A DNA stretch of 64,000 bases from Ruegeria halocynthiae. GTDB lineage: Bacteria; Pseudomonadota; Alphaproteobacteria; Rhodobacterales; Rhodobacteraceae. Where the stretch lies: contig NZ_JQEZ01000002.1 of NCBI RefSeq assembly GCF_000743705.1, positions 165,250-229,249 on the forward strand, in the 5' to 3' direction. The notes under the pieces are model-generated. The model searched no databases. It had not been told where the DNA came from and worked only from the letters and a program-made list of their open reading frames with translations. Positions 32,555-41,181 of this stretch are shown one piece after another. The stretch's first letter is position 1. The number at the start of each line of letters is the position of its first letter. A program made the position numbers and the translations under genes.

Positions 32555-33235
32555 ATGAAAATCGGTATCTTGCTGACCGGCCACCCGCCGGAAGAACTAA
32601 ACGACCAGTTCGACGAATACGACGTGATGTTTCGCACCCTGCTGGATGGCAACGGGTTTGAATACGAGACATTTGCCGTCGTCGACAATGACTTCCCCGA
32701 CAACGAAGATCAGGCCGACGGCTGGATCATCACCGGCTCGCGTCACGGTGCGTATGAAGATCACGCCTGGATCCCACCTCTCGAAGATCTGATCCACGCG
32801 ATTCAGGAAAGCGGCAAGCCGTTGATCGGCGTGTGTTTCGGCCATCAGATCATCGCGCAGGCGCTGGGTGGAAAGGTCGAAAAGTTCCAAGGCGGCTGGG
32901 CCGTTGGGCGCACCGACTATGATCTTGACGGGCAGACCGTAACACTGAACGCCTGGCATCAGGATCAGGTGGTGGCGCTGCCCGAGGGCGCGCAGGTGAC
33001 GGGAACAAATGCGTTTTGCCGCAATGCCATGGTAGCTTATGGCGATAACATCTGGACGGTGCAGGCCCACCCTGAATATGGCGATAGCTTCATTCAGGGC
33101 CTGATGGACACGCGCGGCAAAGGCGTGGTGCCCGACACGCTGTTGGACGCCGCCGCCAATCGTCTGCCCTGCCCCGATGACAATCCGAAGATCGGGCGAC
33201 ATATGGCTGAGTTTCTGAAGAGAGAGAGGACCTGA
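32555..33235 (+). CDS. Class I glutamine amidotransferase, gamma-glutamyl hydrolase-like
   Basis: The 226-aa protein has the GATase1 triad: nucleophile Cys in 'PLIGVCFGHQIIAQALGG' and His-x-Glu in 'WTVQAHPEYGDSF'. It also has 'DGWIITGSRHGAYEDHAWIPPLEDLI' typical of the GMP-synthase-like branch. Placed in front of a gamma-glutamyl ligase, it most likely cleaves gamma-glutamyl products (PuuD role, releasing glutamate and GABA), although it is not of the classic PuuD sequence type. Its TGA overlaps the next ATG (TGATG), indicating coupled translation. Confidence 0.85.
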   Translation: MKIGILLTGHPPEELNDQFDEYDVMFRTLLDGNGFEYETFAVVDNDFPDNEDQADGWIITGSRHGAYEDHAWIPPLEDLIHAIQESGKPLIGVCFGHQIIAQALGGKVEKFQGGWAVGRTDYDLDGQTVTLNAWHQDQVVALPEGAQVTGTNAFCRNAMVAYGDNIWTVQAHPEYGDSFIQGLMDTRGKGVVPDTLLDAAANRLPCPDDNPKIGRHMAEFLKRERT

Positions 33236-34593
33236 TGGCCGACTGGAAGGATCAGCTGCCACAGGCAGCACGCGACTATTTCGACGGCCAGCGGCTGGAT
33301 GAGGTCGAATGCATCATCTCGGATTTGCCCGGCATCGCCCGAGGCAAGGCGGTGCCCGCGTCCAAATTCGCGCGGCAAGACTATTTCCACCTGCCCGACA
33401 GCATCTTTTACCAGACCATCACGGGTGATTGGGGCGAGGCTGCGGGCGAAGACGGGTTCATCGAACGGGACATGATCCTGAAACCCGACTTCTCGACCGC
33501 TTCGGCCGCGCCGTGGACCGGCGATTGGACGTTACAGGTGATCCACGACGCCTATGACCGGGACGGGGAACCAATCCCCTTCAGCCCGCGCAACGTGCTG
33601 AAACGCGTGGTGCAGATGTATCACGACAAAGGCTGGAACCCGGTTGTCGCGCCTGAGATGGAGTTCTTTCTGGTCGCCCGCAATGTCGATCCGGCACAGG
33701 CGATCAAGCCGATGATGGGCCGTTCGGGCCGTCCGGCGGCGGCGCGTCAGGCCTATTCGATGACGGCAGTGGACGAGTTTGGCCCGGTGATCGACGACAT
33801 CTATGATTTCGCCGAACACCAGGGATTCGAGATTGACGGCATCACGCAGGAAGGTGGCGCTGGCCAGCTTGAGATCAACCTGCGCCACGGCGATCCGGTC
33901 AAGCTGGCGGATGAGGTGTTCTATTTCAAACGCCTGATCCGCGAGGCCGCATTGCGCCACGATTGTTTCGCCACCTTCATGGCCAAACCGATCGAGGACG
34001 AGCCCGGTTCAGCCATGCATATCCACCACTCGATCACAGAAATGGAAACGGGTCAGAACATCTTCTCTGGTCCGCAGGGTGGTGAGACGGACGCGTTTTA
34101 CAACTTTATCGCCGGGCTGCAGAACCACCTGCCCGCCGGTCTGGCCGTCATGGCACCTTATGTGAATTCTTATCGCCGCTATGTGAAAGACCATGCCGCG
34201 CCGATCAATCTGGAATGGGCGCGCGACAACCGCACCACCGGCATCCGCGTGCCGCTGTCCGGACCTGAGGCGCGCCGGGTCGAAAACCGCATCGCTGGTA
34301 TGGACTGCAACCCCTATTTGGGCATCGCGCTGTCGCTGGCCTGTGGTTATCTGGGCCTGACCCGGCAGGAACGCCCCCGCCGCCAGTTCTATGGCGACGC
34401 TTATGAGGGCGAAGGCGATATCCCGCAGGTCATGGGAAACGCGCTTGACCTGTTTGATGAGGCCACCGCCCTGCACGAGGTGCTGGGCCCCGAATTTGCC
34501 CGCGTCTATGGCATTGTGAAACGGGCGGAATACGAGGAATTCTTGCAAGTAATCTCTCCGTGGGAGCGTGAGCATCTGTTGATGAACGTCTGA
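33235..34593 (+). CDS. Glutamine synthetase family protein, gamma-glutamylputrescine synthetase-like (2)
   Basis: The 452-aa paralogue of the ligase at 31176 shows 'VECIISDLPGIARGKAVPASKF', 'VVAPEMEFFLVARN', 'ITQEGGAGQLEINLRHGDPVKLADEVFYFKRLIREAALRHDCFATFMAKPIEDEPGSAMHIHHS' and 'NRTTGIRVPLSGPEARRVENRIAGMDCNPYLGIAL'. The metal and nucleotide motifs of the family are intact. The two ligases differ enough to suggest different amine substrates or a complex. Its start overlaps the amidotransferase stop by one base, and the oxidase follows after 8 bp. Confidence 0.88.
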   Translation: MADWKDQLPQAARDYFDGQRLDEVECIISDLPGIARGKAVPASKFARQDYFHLPDSIFYQTITGDWGEAAGEDGFIERDMILKPDFSTASAAPWTGDWTLQVIHDAYDRDGEPIPFSPRNVLKRVVQMYHDKGWNPVVAPEMEFFLVARNVDPAQAIKPMMGRSGRPAAARQAYSMTAVDEFGPVIDDIYDFAEHQGFEIDGITQEGGAGQLEINLRHGDPVKLADEVFYFKRLIREAALRHDCFATFMAKPIEDEPGSAMHIHHSITEMETGQNIFSGPQGGETDAFYNFIAGLQNHLPAGLAVMAPYVNSYRRYVKDHAAPINLEWARDNRTTGIRVPLSGPEARRVENRIAGMDCNPYLGIALSLACGYLGLTRQERPRRQFYGDAYEGEGDIPQVMGNALDLFDEATALHEVLGPEFARVYGIVKRAEYEEFLQVISPWEREHLLMNV

Positions 34594-34601
34594 GGCGTGT
34601 G

Positions 34602-35906
34602 ATGAACCTGCTCTATTCCAATGATCGCAAGGCCGAGTATCCGGCCAGCTGGTATGCCGCCACGGCCCACCCGGCCACGCCGTCCCCGGCGCTAAGCGGT
34701 GACACCAAGGCGGATGTCTGCATCGTGGGCGGCGGTTACACCGGCCTGTCCGCCGCGCTGCATCTGGCAGAGGCCGGGTTCGACGTGGTGCTGCTTGAGG
34801 CGCATCGCGTGGGCTTTGGTGCCTCGGGTCGCAATGGCGGCCAGTTGGGCAGCGCGCAGCGGATGGATCAGGAAGACCTTGAGCGGCTGGTCGGTGACGA
34901 TGACGCCGCCAAGCTGTGGGATCTGGCCGAGGACGCAAAGGATCTGGTCAAATCCCTGATCGCGAAACATCAGATTGAGTGTGATCTGAAACCCGGCGTG
35001 GCCGTTCTGGGCCTGAGTGCGGGCGAGCAATCCGAACTGCATGACCACGCCGCCCATTTGTCCGGGCGCTATGGCTATGACCAGATCGAACCGCTGGATG
35101 AGGCGGCTGGTCAAACGCTTTGCCCCTCACCCGCTTACAAAGGCGGCTACCTTGATATGGGCGCGGCGCATCTTCACCCGCTGAACTATGCGTTGGGCCT
35201 GGCGCGGGCAGCGGTCAAAGCCGGGGTACGCATCCACGAAAGCACCGAGGTTCAGAGCGTCGACCAGACTACGCCTGCCAGGGTGCGAACCGCCAACGGA
35301 ACGGTCAGTGCAGATCATGTCATTCTGGCCTGCAACGGATACCTTGGCGATCTGAACCGCAAGGTCGCAGCGCGGGTCATGCCCATCAACAACTTCATCG
35401 CAGCAACCGAGCCGCTGGGCACCGATGTCGCCCGGGTTTTGACACAAGACGTCGCAGTAGCCGATACCAAATTCGTGGTGAACTATTTCCGCCTCAGCGC
35501 CGACGGGCGGCTGCTGTTTGGCGGCGGCGAAAGCTATGGCTATCGGTTCCCCTCGGATATTGCCGCCAAAGTTCGCAAGCCAATGATAGAGATTTTCCCG
35601 CATCTGCAGGATGCAAAGATCGACTATGCCTGGGGAGGTACGCTGGGCATTACCATGCGCCGGATGCCGTATCTAACGCGGGTCGCGCCCAACATCCTGT
35701 CGGCCTCGGGCTATTCCGGCCACGGGGTCGGCACGGCCACCCATGCCGGGCAATTGATGGCGCTGGCCATTCAGGGACAGGCCGAAGGGTTTGACACCAT
35801 GGCCCGCGTGCCCGCTTTGCCCTTCCCTGGTGGCCCCTCTTTGCGCAGCCCGCTGCTGGTGCTGGCAATGACATGGTTTGCACTGCGGGATCGGCTGGGG
35901 ATCTGA
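34602..35906 (+). CDS. FAD-dependent amine oxidase, gamma-glutamylputrescine oxidase-like
   Basis: The 434-aa DAO-fold flavoprotein starts 'MNLLYSNDRKAEYPASWYAATA' and carries the FAD dinucleotide motif 'DVCIVGGGYTGLSAALHLAEAGFDVVLLEAHRVGFGASGRNGGQLGS' (about residues 35-80), then 'ILACNGYLGDLNRKVAARVMPINNFIAATEPL' and a C-terminal 'AWGGTLGITMRRMPYLTRV'. This is the PuuB/OrdL type, which oxidises the gamma-glutamylated amine to an aldehyde with release of peroxide and ammonia. GAGG precedes the ATG at 34602. It completes the ligase-hydrolase-oxidase set; the aldehyde dehydrogenase (PuuC) is absent. Confidence 0.88.
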   Translation: MNLLYSNDRKAEYPASWYAATAHPATPSPALSGDTKADVCIVGGGYTGLSAALHLAEAGFDVVLLEAHRVGFGASGRNGGQLGSAQRMDQEDLERLVGDDDAAKLWDLAEDAKDLVKSLIAKHQIECDLKPGVAVLGLSAGEQSELHDHAAHLSGRYGYDQIEPLDEAAGQTLCPSPAYKGGYLDMGAAHLHPLNYALGLARAAVKAGVRIHESTEVQSVDQTTPARVRTANGTVSADHVILACNGYLGDLNRKVAARVMPINNFIAATEPLGTDVARVLTQDVAVADTKFVVNYFRLSADGRLLFGGGESYGYRFPSDIAAKVRKPMIEIFPHLQDAKIDYAWGGTLGITMRRMPYLTRVAPNILSASGYSGHGVGTATHAGQLMALAIQGQAEGFDTMARVPALPFPGGPSLRSPLLVLAMTWFALRDRLGI

Positions 35907-35988
35907 CCCTTTAGATTTTACGACAGGTTGGTGAAATTTTGCCGCATGGCTGATTGAGGGCTTGGATTGCGCCGTTTTTAGCTTTAAC

Positions 35989-36013
35989 TTTCCCAAAGGT
36001 AGAATTTGGGAAA
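35989..36013. promoter_or_regulatory. 25-bp inverted repeat overlapping the leader of the DegT aminotransferase gene
   Basis: TTTCCCAAA and TTTGGGAAA form a perfect 9-bp inverted repeat around GGTAGAA, ending 7 bp before the ATG. It could be an operator, or an RNA hairpin that hides the GGGA ribosome site. Confidence 0.5.
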
Positions 36014-36020
36014 ATCAAAT

Positions 36021-37235
36021 ATGACGCTTCCTCCTAACGTACACAACGCCGAACCCATCCCCGCAGCCGCAAGAGAAGCCATTGACGCCCTGATGCAATC
36101 GGGAGACCTGTTCCGCTATACCGCGCCGCAGGATGCGCCGGTCGCTCTGCTCGAATCCGAATTCGCGGCTCTGTTGGGTTCGAAATTTGCGCTGGCCGTG
36201 TCGTCCTGCTCGGCCGCATTGTTCCTGTCGCTCAAGGCGCTGGGCCTGCCACGGGATGCGCGGGTTTTGATCCCCGGATTTACCTTTGCTGCTGTGCCTT
36301 CGTCCGTCGTACACGCGGATTGCATTCCGGTGCTGTGCGAAGTGGCAGATAACTATCGCATCGACATGGACGACTTTACCGCCAAGCTGGACAGCGTTCA
36401 GGCGGTGATCATCAGCCATATGCGCGGGCATACATCGGACATGGACGCGATCATGGCGCTGTGCGACGCACGCGGTATTCCGGTGGTCGAAGATGCAGCC
36501 CATTCGCTGGGCACCACCTGGCATGGGCGCAATATCGGCACCATCGGCAAGGTGGGCTGTTTCTCGTTCCAGTCCTACAAGATGATCAACGCGGGCGAAG
36601 GCGGTATCCTGATCACCGATGACGCCGATCTGGTGGCCCGCGCCGTCATCATGTCCGGCGCTTATGAACATAACTGGAAAAAGCACAAAACCCCGCATGG
36701 CGACAACTCGCCCGAGTTGGAGCAAGCCTTTGCCCGTTGGCAGAACCAGTTGCCGCTGTATAACCTGCGGATGAGCAACCTCAGCGCCGCCGTGATCCGG
36801 CCGCAAATCCCCGAACTGGCGCGGCGCGTGCGCGACGGGTTGGAAAACCACGACTATGTGGCCGAACGGCTGAACAATTCGCCCTATATCAACGTTCCCG
36901 CCCCATTGGCCCCTGAACGCCGCGCGCCGGATTCGATTCAGTTCAACCTCGTCGACCTTGACGAGGACGATATCCGCGCCTTTGCAGCGGCGGCTGACGC
37001 ACGGGGCGTCAAGGTTCAGGTCTTTGGCCTGAGCGAGGACAACGCCCGCGCCTTCTGGAACTGGCAATTCCTGCCCGAACAGGTTGACCTGCCCCAGACC
37101 CGCGCGATGCTGATGAATGCCTGCGATGTGCGGCTGCCGGTACGGTTGACACGCGAAGAGTTGGATGTAATCGCCGATATCCTGCTGGCTTCGGTCGGAG
37201 AAGTGATCAGCCCGGTCCCCGCTTACGGCACCTGA
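36021..37235 (+). CDS. DegT/DnrJ/EryC1/StrS family PLP aminotransferase
   Basis: The 404-aa protein has the DegT fold: 'FAALLGSKFALAVSSCSAALFLSLKALGLPRDARVLIPGFTFAAVPSSVVHADCIPV', 'PVVEDAAHSLGTTWHGRNIG' with the PLP-binding Asp, and 'CFSFQSYKMINAGEGGILITDD' with the Schiff-base lysine. These enzymes usually aminate sugar nucleotides. Here no sugar genes are near and it follows the amine-catabolism genes, so it may transaminate an amine- or amino-acid-derived carbonyl. The ATG at 36021 is chosen; a TTG at 36006 is possible. Confidence 0.85.
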   Translation: MTLPPNVHNAEPIPAAAREAIDALMQSGDLFRYTAPQDAPVALLESEFAALLGSKFALAVSSCSAALFLSLKALGLPRDARVLIPGFTFAAVPSSVVHADCIPVLCEVADNYRIDMDDFTAKLDSVQAVIISHMRGHTSDMDAIMALCDARGIPVVEDAAHSLGTTWHGRNIGTIGKVGCFSFQSYKMINAGEGGILITDDADLVARAVIMSGAYEHNWKKHKTPHGDNSPELEQAFARWQNQLPLYNLRMSNLSAAVIRPQIPELARRVRDGLENHDYVAERLNNSPYINVPAPLAPERRAPDSIQFNLVDLDEDDIRAFAAAADARGVKVQVFGLSEDNARAFWNWQFLPEQVDLPQTRAMLMNACDVRLPVRLTREELDVIADILLASVGEVISPVPAYGT

Positions 37236-37238
37236 GGT

Positions 37239-38006
37239 TCAGTTTCCTTCGATCTCAAACACATCGACGGAAAGGAACATGGCCGCAATCCCCTGTGGGG
37301 TTGCGGCGACGCGGGACAGGATACCGGCAACCCGCAAACCCGATGGCGTCTGAACCAGCAGCGGCGCGCCGGAATCCCCCATCATGACCGGGCAGATCGC
37401 AATCATTAACCCGTCGGCGGATCGACGCGACGGGCAATCTTTGGTTCGGCTCAGGATGTGCGGCCGCAGACCCGGGTACCCGGCAACTGTCGCGGCTTGG
37501 ACTTCTGCATCGGTTTGCGAAGTTGAAATGAAGCCCACGGTTTCACCGATGGGTTCGATCAATTCAAGCACCGCCCAATCCAACGCCGTGCGATTGTCAA
37601 ACCCGGCGGCGGTATTCTGTTCGCTATGCACCCGATAGTGTTTGACAACCGAATGCGCGACCGCCTCGCCGCGCTGATACCCGGCGACGAACCGAATGCT
37701 GGACGCCGGTATCCAGCGTTTGCGCGCCGCGTTGTACAGGCAATGTGCGGCGGTCAGAACCAGCCTTTCCGACACCAGAACACCGGTGCAATGCGACCGC
37801 TGTCCCCGGCTGGCGAAATTGACCCGCCCAATCGCGCGCCACGGGGTTTCCGTGGCGTCCAGAATCTCGCGCTTTCGGATATCCTCGCACCCGGCCTCCA
37901 ACTTGCCACCCAACGTGCAGATCGGAGACCAGACTTCGGAAAAGTTGCCTTGCGCCAACACGGGTTGCGCCCAAAGCAACGCCACACTCAGAAACAGCCA
38001 GCGCAT
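37239..38006 (-). CDS. Secreted trypsin-like serine protease
   Basis: The 255-aa protein has a signal peptide (MRWLFLSVALLWAQPVLA) and an S1 protease domain with the full triad: His in 'LVLTAAHCLYN', Asp in 'RTALDWAVLEL' and Ser in 'VMMGDSGAPLLVQ'. Four further cysteines could form disulfides ('CTLGGKLEAGCEDI', 'CPSRRS...CPVM'). It acts in the periplasm or outside. It is convergent with the DegT gene (3 bp gap) and follows phaR by 11 bp on the same strand, so it may be read through from the pha operon. Confidence 0.87.
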   Translation of the reverse strand: MRWLFLSVALLWAQPVLAQGNFSEVWSPICTLGGKLEAGCEDIRKREILDATETPWRAIGRVNFASRGQRSHCTGVLVSERLVLTAAHCLYNAARKRWIPASSIRFVAGYQRGEAVAHSVVKHYRVHSEQNTAAGFDNRTALDWAVLELIEPIGETVGFISTSQTDAEVQAATVAGYPGLRPHILSRTKDCPSRRSADGLMIAICPVMMGDSGAPLLVQTPSGLRVAGILSRVAATPQGIAAMFLSVDVFEIEGN

Positions 38007-38017
38007 CGACCCGGATA

Positions 38018-38566
38018 TCAGTTCAATTTGGACAGCTTTTGCTGCAATTCGGCGAGCTGCTTTTTGATATCGTCCAGATCTTCTTTGGATTCAGACTTGG
38101 GACCGTCTTCTGCGTCAGACCATCCACCGGACAGGCCGCCTGTCATCGCCTTCAGGAATGCCTGTTGCTGCGCCTGAAGTGCGTCAAAACCCGGCACTTG
38201 CGACATCGGGTTTATCGCGTTCATGTTTTCCATGATTTTGCTTTGGTTTTCGCGCAGCATATCGAACGAGCTTTGCAGGAACTGCGGCATCACGCCCCCA
38301 CCCGGCAGCATATAGCTGCGCACCAGATCATTCAGCACGTTCACCGGCAGAACATTTTCACCCCGGCTTTCGTGCTCGGCAATGATTTGCAACAGATACT
38401 GCCGCGTCAGGTCATCACCTGTCTTCAGGTCGATAATCTGCACCTCGCGCCCCTCGCGGATAAATGCCGCGATATCCTCGAGCGTGACGTAGTCGCTGGT
38501 TTCAGTGTTATACAGCCGACGGCTGGCGTAGCGTTTGATTAACAGCGGTTTTTCTTGCTTTGACAC
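38018..38566 (-). CDS. phaR: Polyhydroxyalkanoate synthesis repressor PhaR
   Basis: The 182-aa DNA-binding regulator starts with 'KPLLIKRYASRRLYNTETSDYVTLEDIAAFIREGREVQIIDLKTGDDLTRQYLLQII', the PhaR N-terminal domain, followed by a PHB-accumulation region 'YMLPGGGVMPQFLQSSFDMLRENQSKIMENM' and a lysine-rich coiled-coil tail. PhaR binds both PHA and DNA and releases phaP and phaC promoters when granules form. The start is GTG at 38566, supported by GGGGAGGG 6 bp upstream. Confidence 0.93.
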   Translation of the reverse strand: MSKQEKPLLIKRYASRRLYNTETSDYVTLEDIAAFIREGREVQIIDLKTGDDLTRQYLLQIIAEHESRGENVLPVNVLNDLVRSYMLPGGGVMPQFLQSSFDMLRENQSKIMENMNAINPMSQVPGFDALQAQQQAFLKAMTGGLSGGWSDAEDGPKSESKEDLDDIKKQLAELQQKLSKLN

Positions 38567-38630
38567 CTGTAACCCTCCCCAAGGATGATGCGTTGCAGCA
38601 GAGATTATGCGAGCGCAGCACAAAAAGAAA

Positions 38631-38652
38631 GGGCAGGTCAAAAGACCTGCCC
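38631..38652 (-). terminator. Rho-independent terminator of phaP
   Basis: GGGCAGGTC and GACCTGCCC form a perfect 9-bp stem around four bases, followed on the minus strand by TTTCTTTTTG. It separates phaP from phaR. Confidence 0.85.
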
Positions 38653-38701
38653 TGCGCGATTGCACCAAATGGGAGGAAAGGGTGCGCGTCGCGGCGTTCC
38701 C

Positions 38702-39148
38702 TTACTTGGCAGCTGTTGCTTTCTTGGCAGCAGCAGTCACGTCGTTGGTGGCTTTTTTGACAGCAGTGGTTGCGTCTTCTGCAGCGTCTTTGCCAGCGGC
38801 CATCAGCAGCTCAACGGTTTCGGACTGCAGTTTTTTCGCGATTTCAGCGAAAGCAGCCAGGTTTTCAGCAGCAACTTCAGCCGAAGCGCTTGCATAGTCG
38901 GTTGCCGCTTTGGCGTAATCAGCCGGGTCTGTCTTGGCTTTCGAAACTTCGGACAGTTTGGCCAGGGTGTCCTTGGTCCATTTGTTCGAGATCTCTGCCG
39001 ATTTCTCAGCTGCTTCCAGCGCCGCGCCCGACAGTTTTTCGTTCAGGGTTGCTGTCGACTTGAAAACGCCTTCCAGCGCCGAAGTGTCGACAGGGTATGC
39101 GCCCATGATGTCTTTCAGAGTCGCGGTGAAGTCCTGAGTCTTTGCCAT
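38702..39148 (-). CDS. phaP: Phasin family protein
   Basis: The 148-aa protein has no signal and is almost entirely amphipathic helix rich in Ala, Lys and Glu ('SGAALEAAEKSAEISNKWTKDTLAKLSEVSKAK', 'AAENLAAFAEIAKKLQSETVELL'), ending with an Ala/Lys-rich tail similar to granule-binding repeats. Phasins coat PHA granules. It is placed between phaC and phaR. Two CTGC-N3-GCAG boxes lie 67-108 bp upstream, and it ends with its own terminator, which suits a highly expressed single-gene transcript. Confidence 0.9.
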   Translation of the reverse strand: MAKTQDFTATLKDIMGAYPVDTSALEGVFKSTATLNEKLSGAALEAAEKSAEISNKWTKDTLAKLSEVSKAKTDPADYAKAATDYASASAEVAAENLAAFAEIAKKLQSETVELLMAAGKDAAEDATTAVKKATNDVTAAAKKATAAK

Positions 39149-39214
39149 TGTTCAAATCCTTATTGCCGAACCGGGCCCACCCCGGTTTTCATCAGCTTGA
39201 CGACAATATGGTTG

Positions 39215-39255
39215 CTGCACTGCAGCATTGCAAGATTTTTCTTGCTGCAGCGCAG
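39215..39255 (-). promoter_or_regulatory. Two PhaR-type boxes upstream of phaP
   Basis: CTGC-ACT-GCAG (39215-39225) and CTGC-AGC-GCAG (39245-39255) are 30 bp apart within a TTGC/GCAA-rich stretch. PhaR of Rhodobacter and Paracoccus is known to bind CTGC-N3-4-GCAG. Confidence 0.7.
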
Positions 39256-39279
39256 AAATTTCGCAAGAATGGATAAAAA

Positions 39280-41082
39280 TCAATCGGTTGATTTGGCCTT
39301 AACATAGGTTCCGGGTGCCGGGCACAGTCGGGGATGATCCGAATCGCCGGTATCACGCGCCGGAACCTGCTTGCCTGAACGCGGTTTGAGCCACGCCTCC
39401 CACAGGGGCCACCACGATCCCTGGTGAAACTCAGCTTCTTTCAACCAGGTCTCGGCATCTGCTTTCATGCCAGGGTTCGTATAATGCCCATACTTCTTTT
39501 TGCTGGGCGGATTCACGATCCCCGCGATGTGACCGGATTGCGAGACGACAAAGGACTTGGATCGCGAGCCCATCTGCTGCACCCCGCGATAACAATCCTT
39601 CCAGGCCGCGATGTGATCAGTTTCGCAGGTGATCGCCATCAGGGGGACGTCCACCTCGCGGATGTGAACCTTTTGCCCCAACAATTCGAAGCCATCTGTG
39701 ACGAAATCATTGCTTTGACATAATCCACGCAAATATTGGACCGCCATACGGCCGGGCAGATTTGCCCCGTCTCCGTTCCAATACAGCAGATCAAAAGCCG
39801 GAGGGGTTTCGCCCAGCATATAGCTGCGGATCGCAGGTCCATATATCAGGTCGTTTGACCGCAGGAACGACATTGTGCGCCCAATGACCCAAGCCCTGAG
39901 GATACCGTCCTTCGAAATCTGATCTTCGATGCCGTCTACAAAATCGTTCTGCAGGAAAGGTGTAAATTCGCCCTGCTCGGAAAAATCCGTAAGCGTCGTG
40001 AAAAAAGTCGCGGATTTAACGGATTTGTCCCCGCGTTGTTTTAACAACGACAAGGTCAGGCTCAGCGTGGTGCCGGCGATGCAATAGCCCACCGCGTTGA
40101 CCTGTTTGACCTTGCATATCGCCTTGACCTGTTCAATGGCGGTCAGAAAGCCCTCTTGTACATAATCGTCCAACCCGACATCCGCATGGGACGCGTCCGC
40201 ATTTACCCAGCTGACGACAAACAGGGTATAGCCCTGCTCGGTCACCCATTTGATCAGGCTGTTCTGTGCCTTGAGATCCAGAATGTAGAATTTGTTGATC
40301 CAGGGCGGAAACAAAACGATCGGTGTTTCATGAACCGTCTCGGTCGCCGGTTTATACTGGATCAGCTCTATCAACCGATTTCTGTACACCACATCACCCG
40401 GCGTTGTCGCCAGATTGCCCCCGATCTGAAAGGCACTGTCGTCGGCCAGCTTGACGACCATCTCGCCGTCGTTGGCCTCAAGATCGGCCACCAGGTTTTC
40501 CAATCCCTTGATCAGGGACTGCCCTTCTGTCTCAACCGCTTTTTCCAACGCATCCGGGTTGGTCGCCAGGAAATTCGTCGGCGACATCATGTCGATAATT
40601 TGCTGCGAAAAGAACTTGAGACGCCGTTTGTCTGTCGCGTCTATGTCTTCGACAGACGCAACGGCCTGCGCAATCGCCTCGGCGTTGGTCTGATATTGCT
40701 GACGTATAAAGCGGAAGTAGGGGTTCGTTTCCCACAGGGGATTGGAAAAGCGTTTATCACCGGATCCGGTGTTGCTGTCCTGGGCATCGCCTGCAGCAAA
40801 GGTCTTTTGCGCTTCGGCGAAATTCAGGACCGATTTTCCCCAAAATTCGATTTGTTGCTCAAACAACTTAGCGGGGTTTTGCCACGCTTCGGCCATATAC
40901 GCGGTTGCTGCTTTTGCGAAAAGCTCTTGATTCGGACCATCTAACGCTGGGGAATGCGCCTTTTTTCCGGCCATTACTTCGATCAGCCGTTTCGACAGTT
41001 CTTCGACCCTGGCCATATTTTCTTTAAGTTGTTCAAGGTGTTCCTCGGACAGCTCTGGTGTCTGGTCTTCACTTGTTGTCAT
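39280..41082 (-). CDS. phaC: Class I poly(3-hydroxyalkanoate) synthase
   Basis: The 600-aa enzyme polymerises 3-hydroxyacyl-CoA at the granule surface. The lipase-like box 'VGYCIAGTTLSLTL' holds the catalytic cysteine, with the Asp in 'AITCETDHIAAWKDCYRG' and the His in 'VVSQSGHIAGIVNPP'. The N-terminal 'NPLWETNPYFRFIRQQYQ' and 'PTNFLATNPDALEKAVET' and 'FPPWINKFYILDL' are class I PhaC signatures. It is divergent from the depolymerase gene phaZ and upstream of phaP and phaR. No phaA or phaB is in the window. Confidence 0.96.
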   Translation of the reverse strand: MTTSEDQTPELSEEHLEQLKENMARVEELSKRLIEVMAGKKAHSPALDGPNQELFAKAATAYMAEAWQNPAKLFEQQIEFWGKSVLNFAEAQKTFAAGDAQDSNTGSGDKRFSNPLWETNPYFRFIRQQYQTNAEAIAQAVASVEDIDATDKRRLKFFSQQIIDMMSPTNFLATNPDALEKAVETEGQSLIKGLENLVADLEANDGEMVVKLADDSAFQIGGNLATTPGDVVYRNRLIELIQYKPATETVHETPIVLFPPWINKFYILDLKAQNSLIKWVTEQGYTLFVVSWVNADASHADVGLDDYVQEGFLTAIEQVKAICKVKQVNAVGYCIAGTTLSLTLSLLKQRGDKSVKSATFFTTLTDFSEQGEFTPFLQNDFVDGIEDQISKDGILRAWVIGRTMSFLRSNDLIYGPAIRSYMLGETPPAFDLLYWNGDGANLPGRMAVQYLRGLCQSNDFVTDGFELLGQKVHIREVDVPLMAITCETDHIAAWKDCYRGVQQMGSRSKSFVVSQSGHIAGIVNPPSKKKYGHYTNPGMKADAETWLKEAEFHQGSWWPLWEAWLKPRSGKQVPARDTGDSDHPRLCPAPGTYVKAKSTD

Positions 41083-41106
41083 TTTAACAATTCCCCCCTA
41101 ACCTCG

Positions 41107-41117
41107 CTGCTATGCAG
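41107..41117. promoter_or_regulatory. PhaR-type box between phaC and phaZ
   Basis: CTGC-TAT-GCAG occupies the 99-bp divergent region, 25 bp upstream of phaC and 65 bp upstream of phaZ. It could serve both genes. Confidence 0.6.
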
Positions 41118-41181
41118 AATAACGTCGTGAACGCCGTGGGGCAAAGCGACGAATGGTCCGAACACTCAGGAGTCCCATTTT

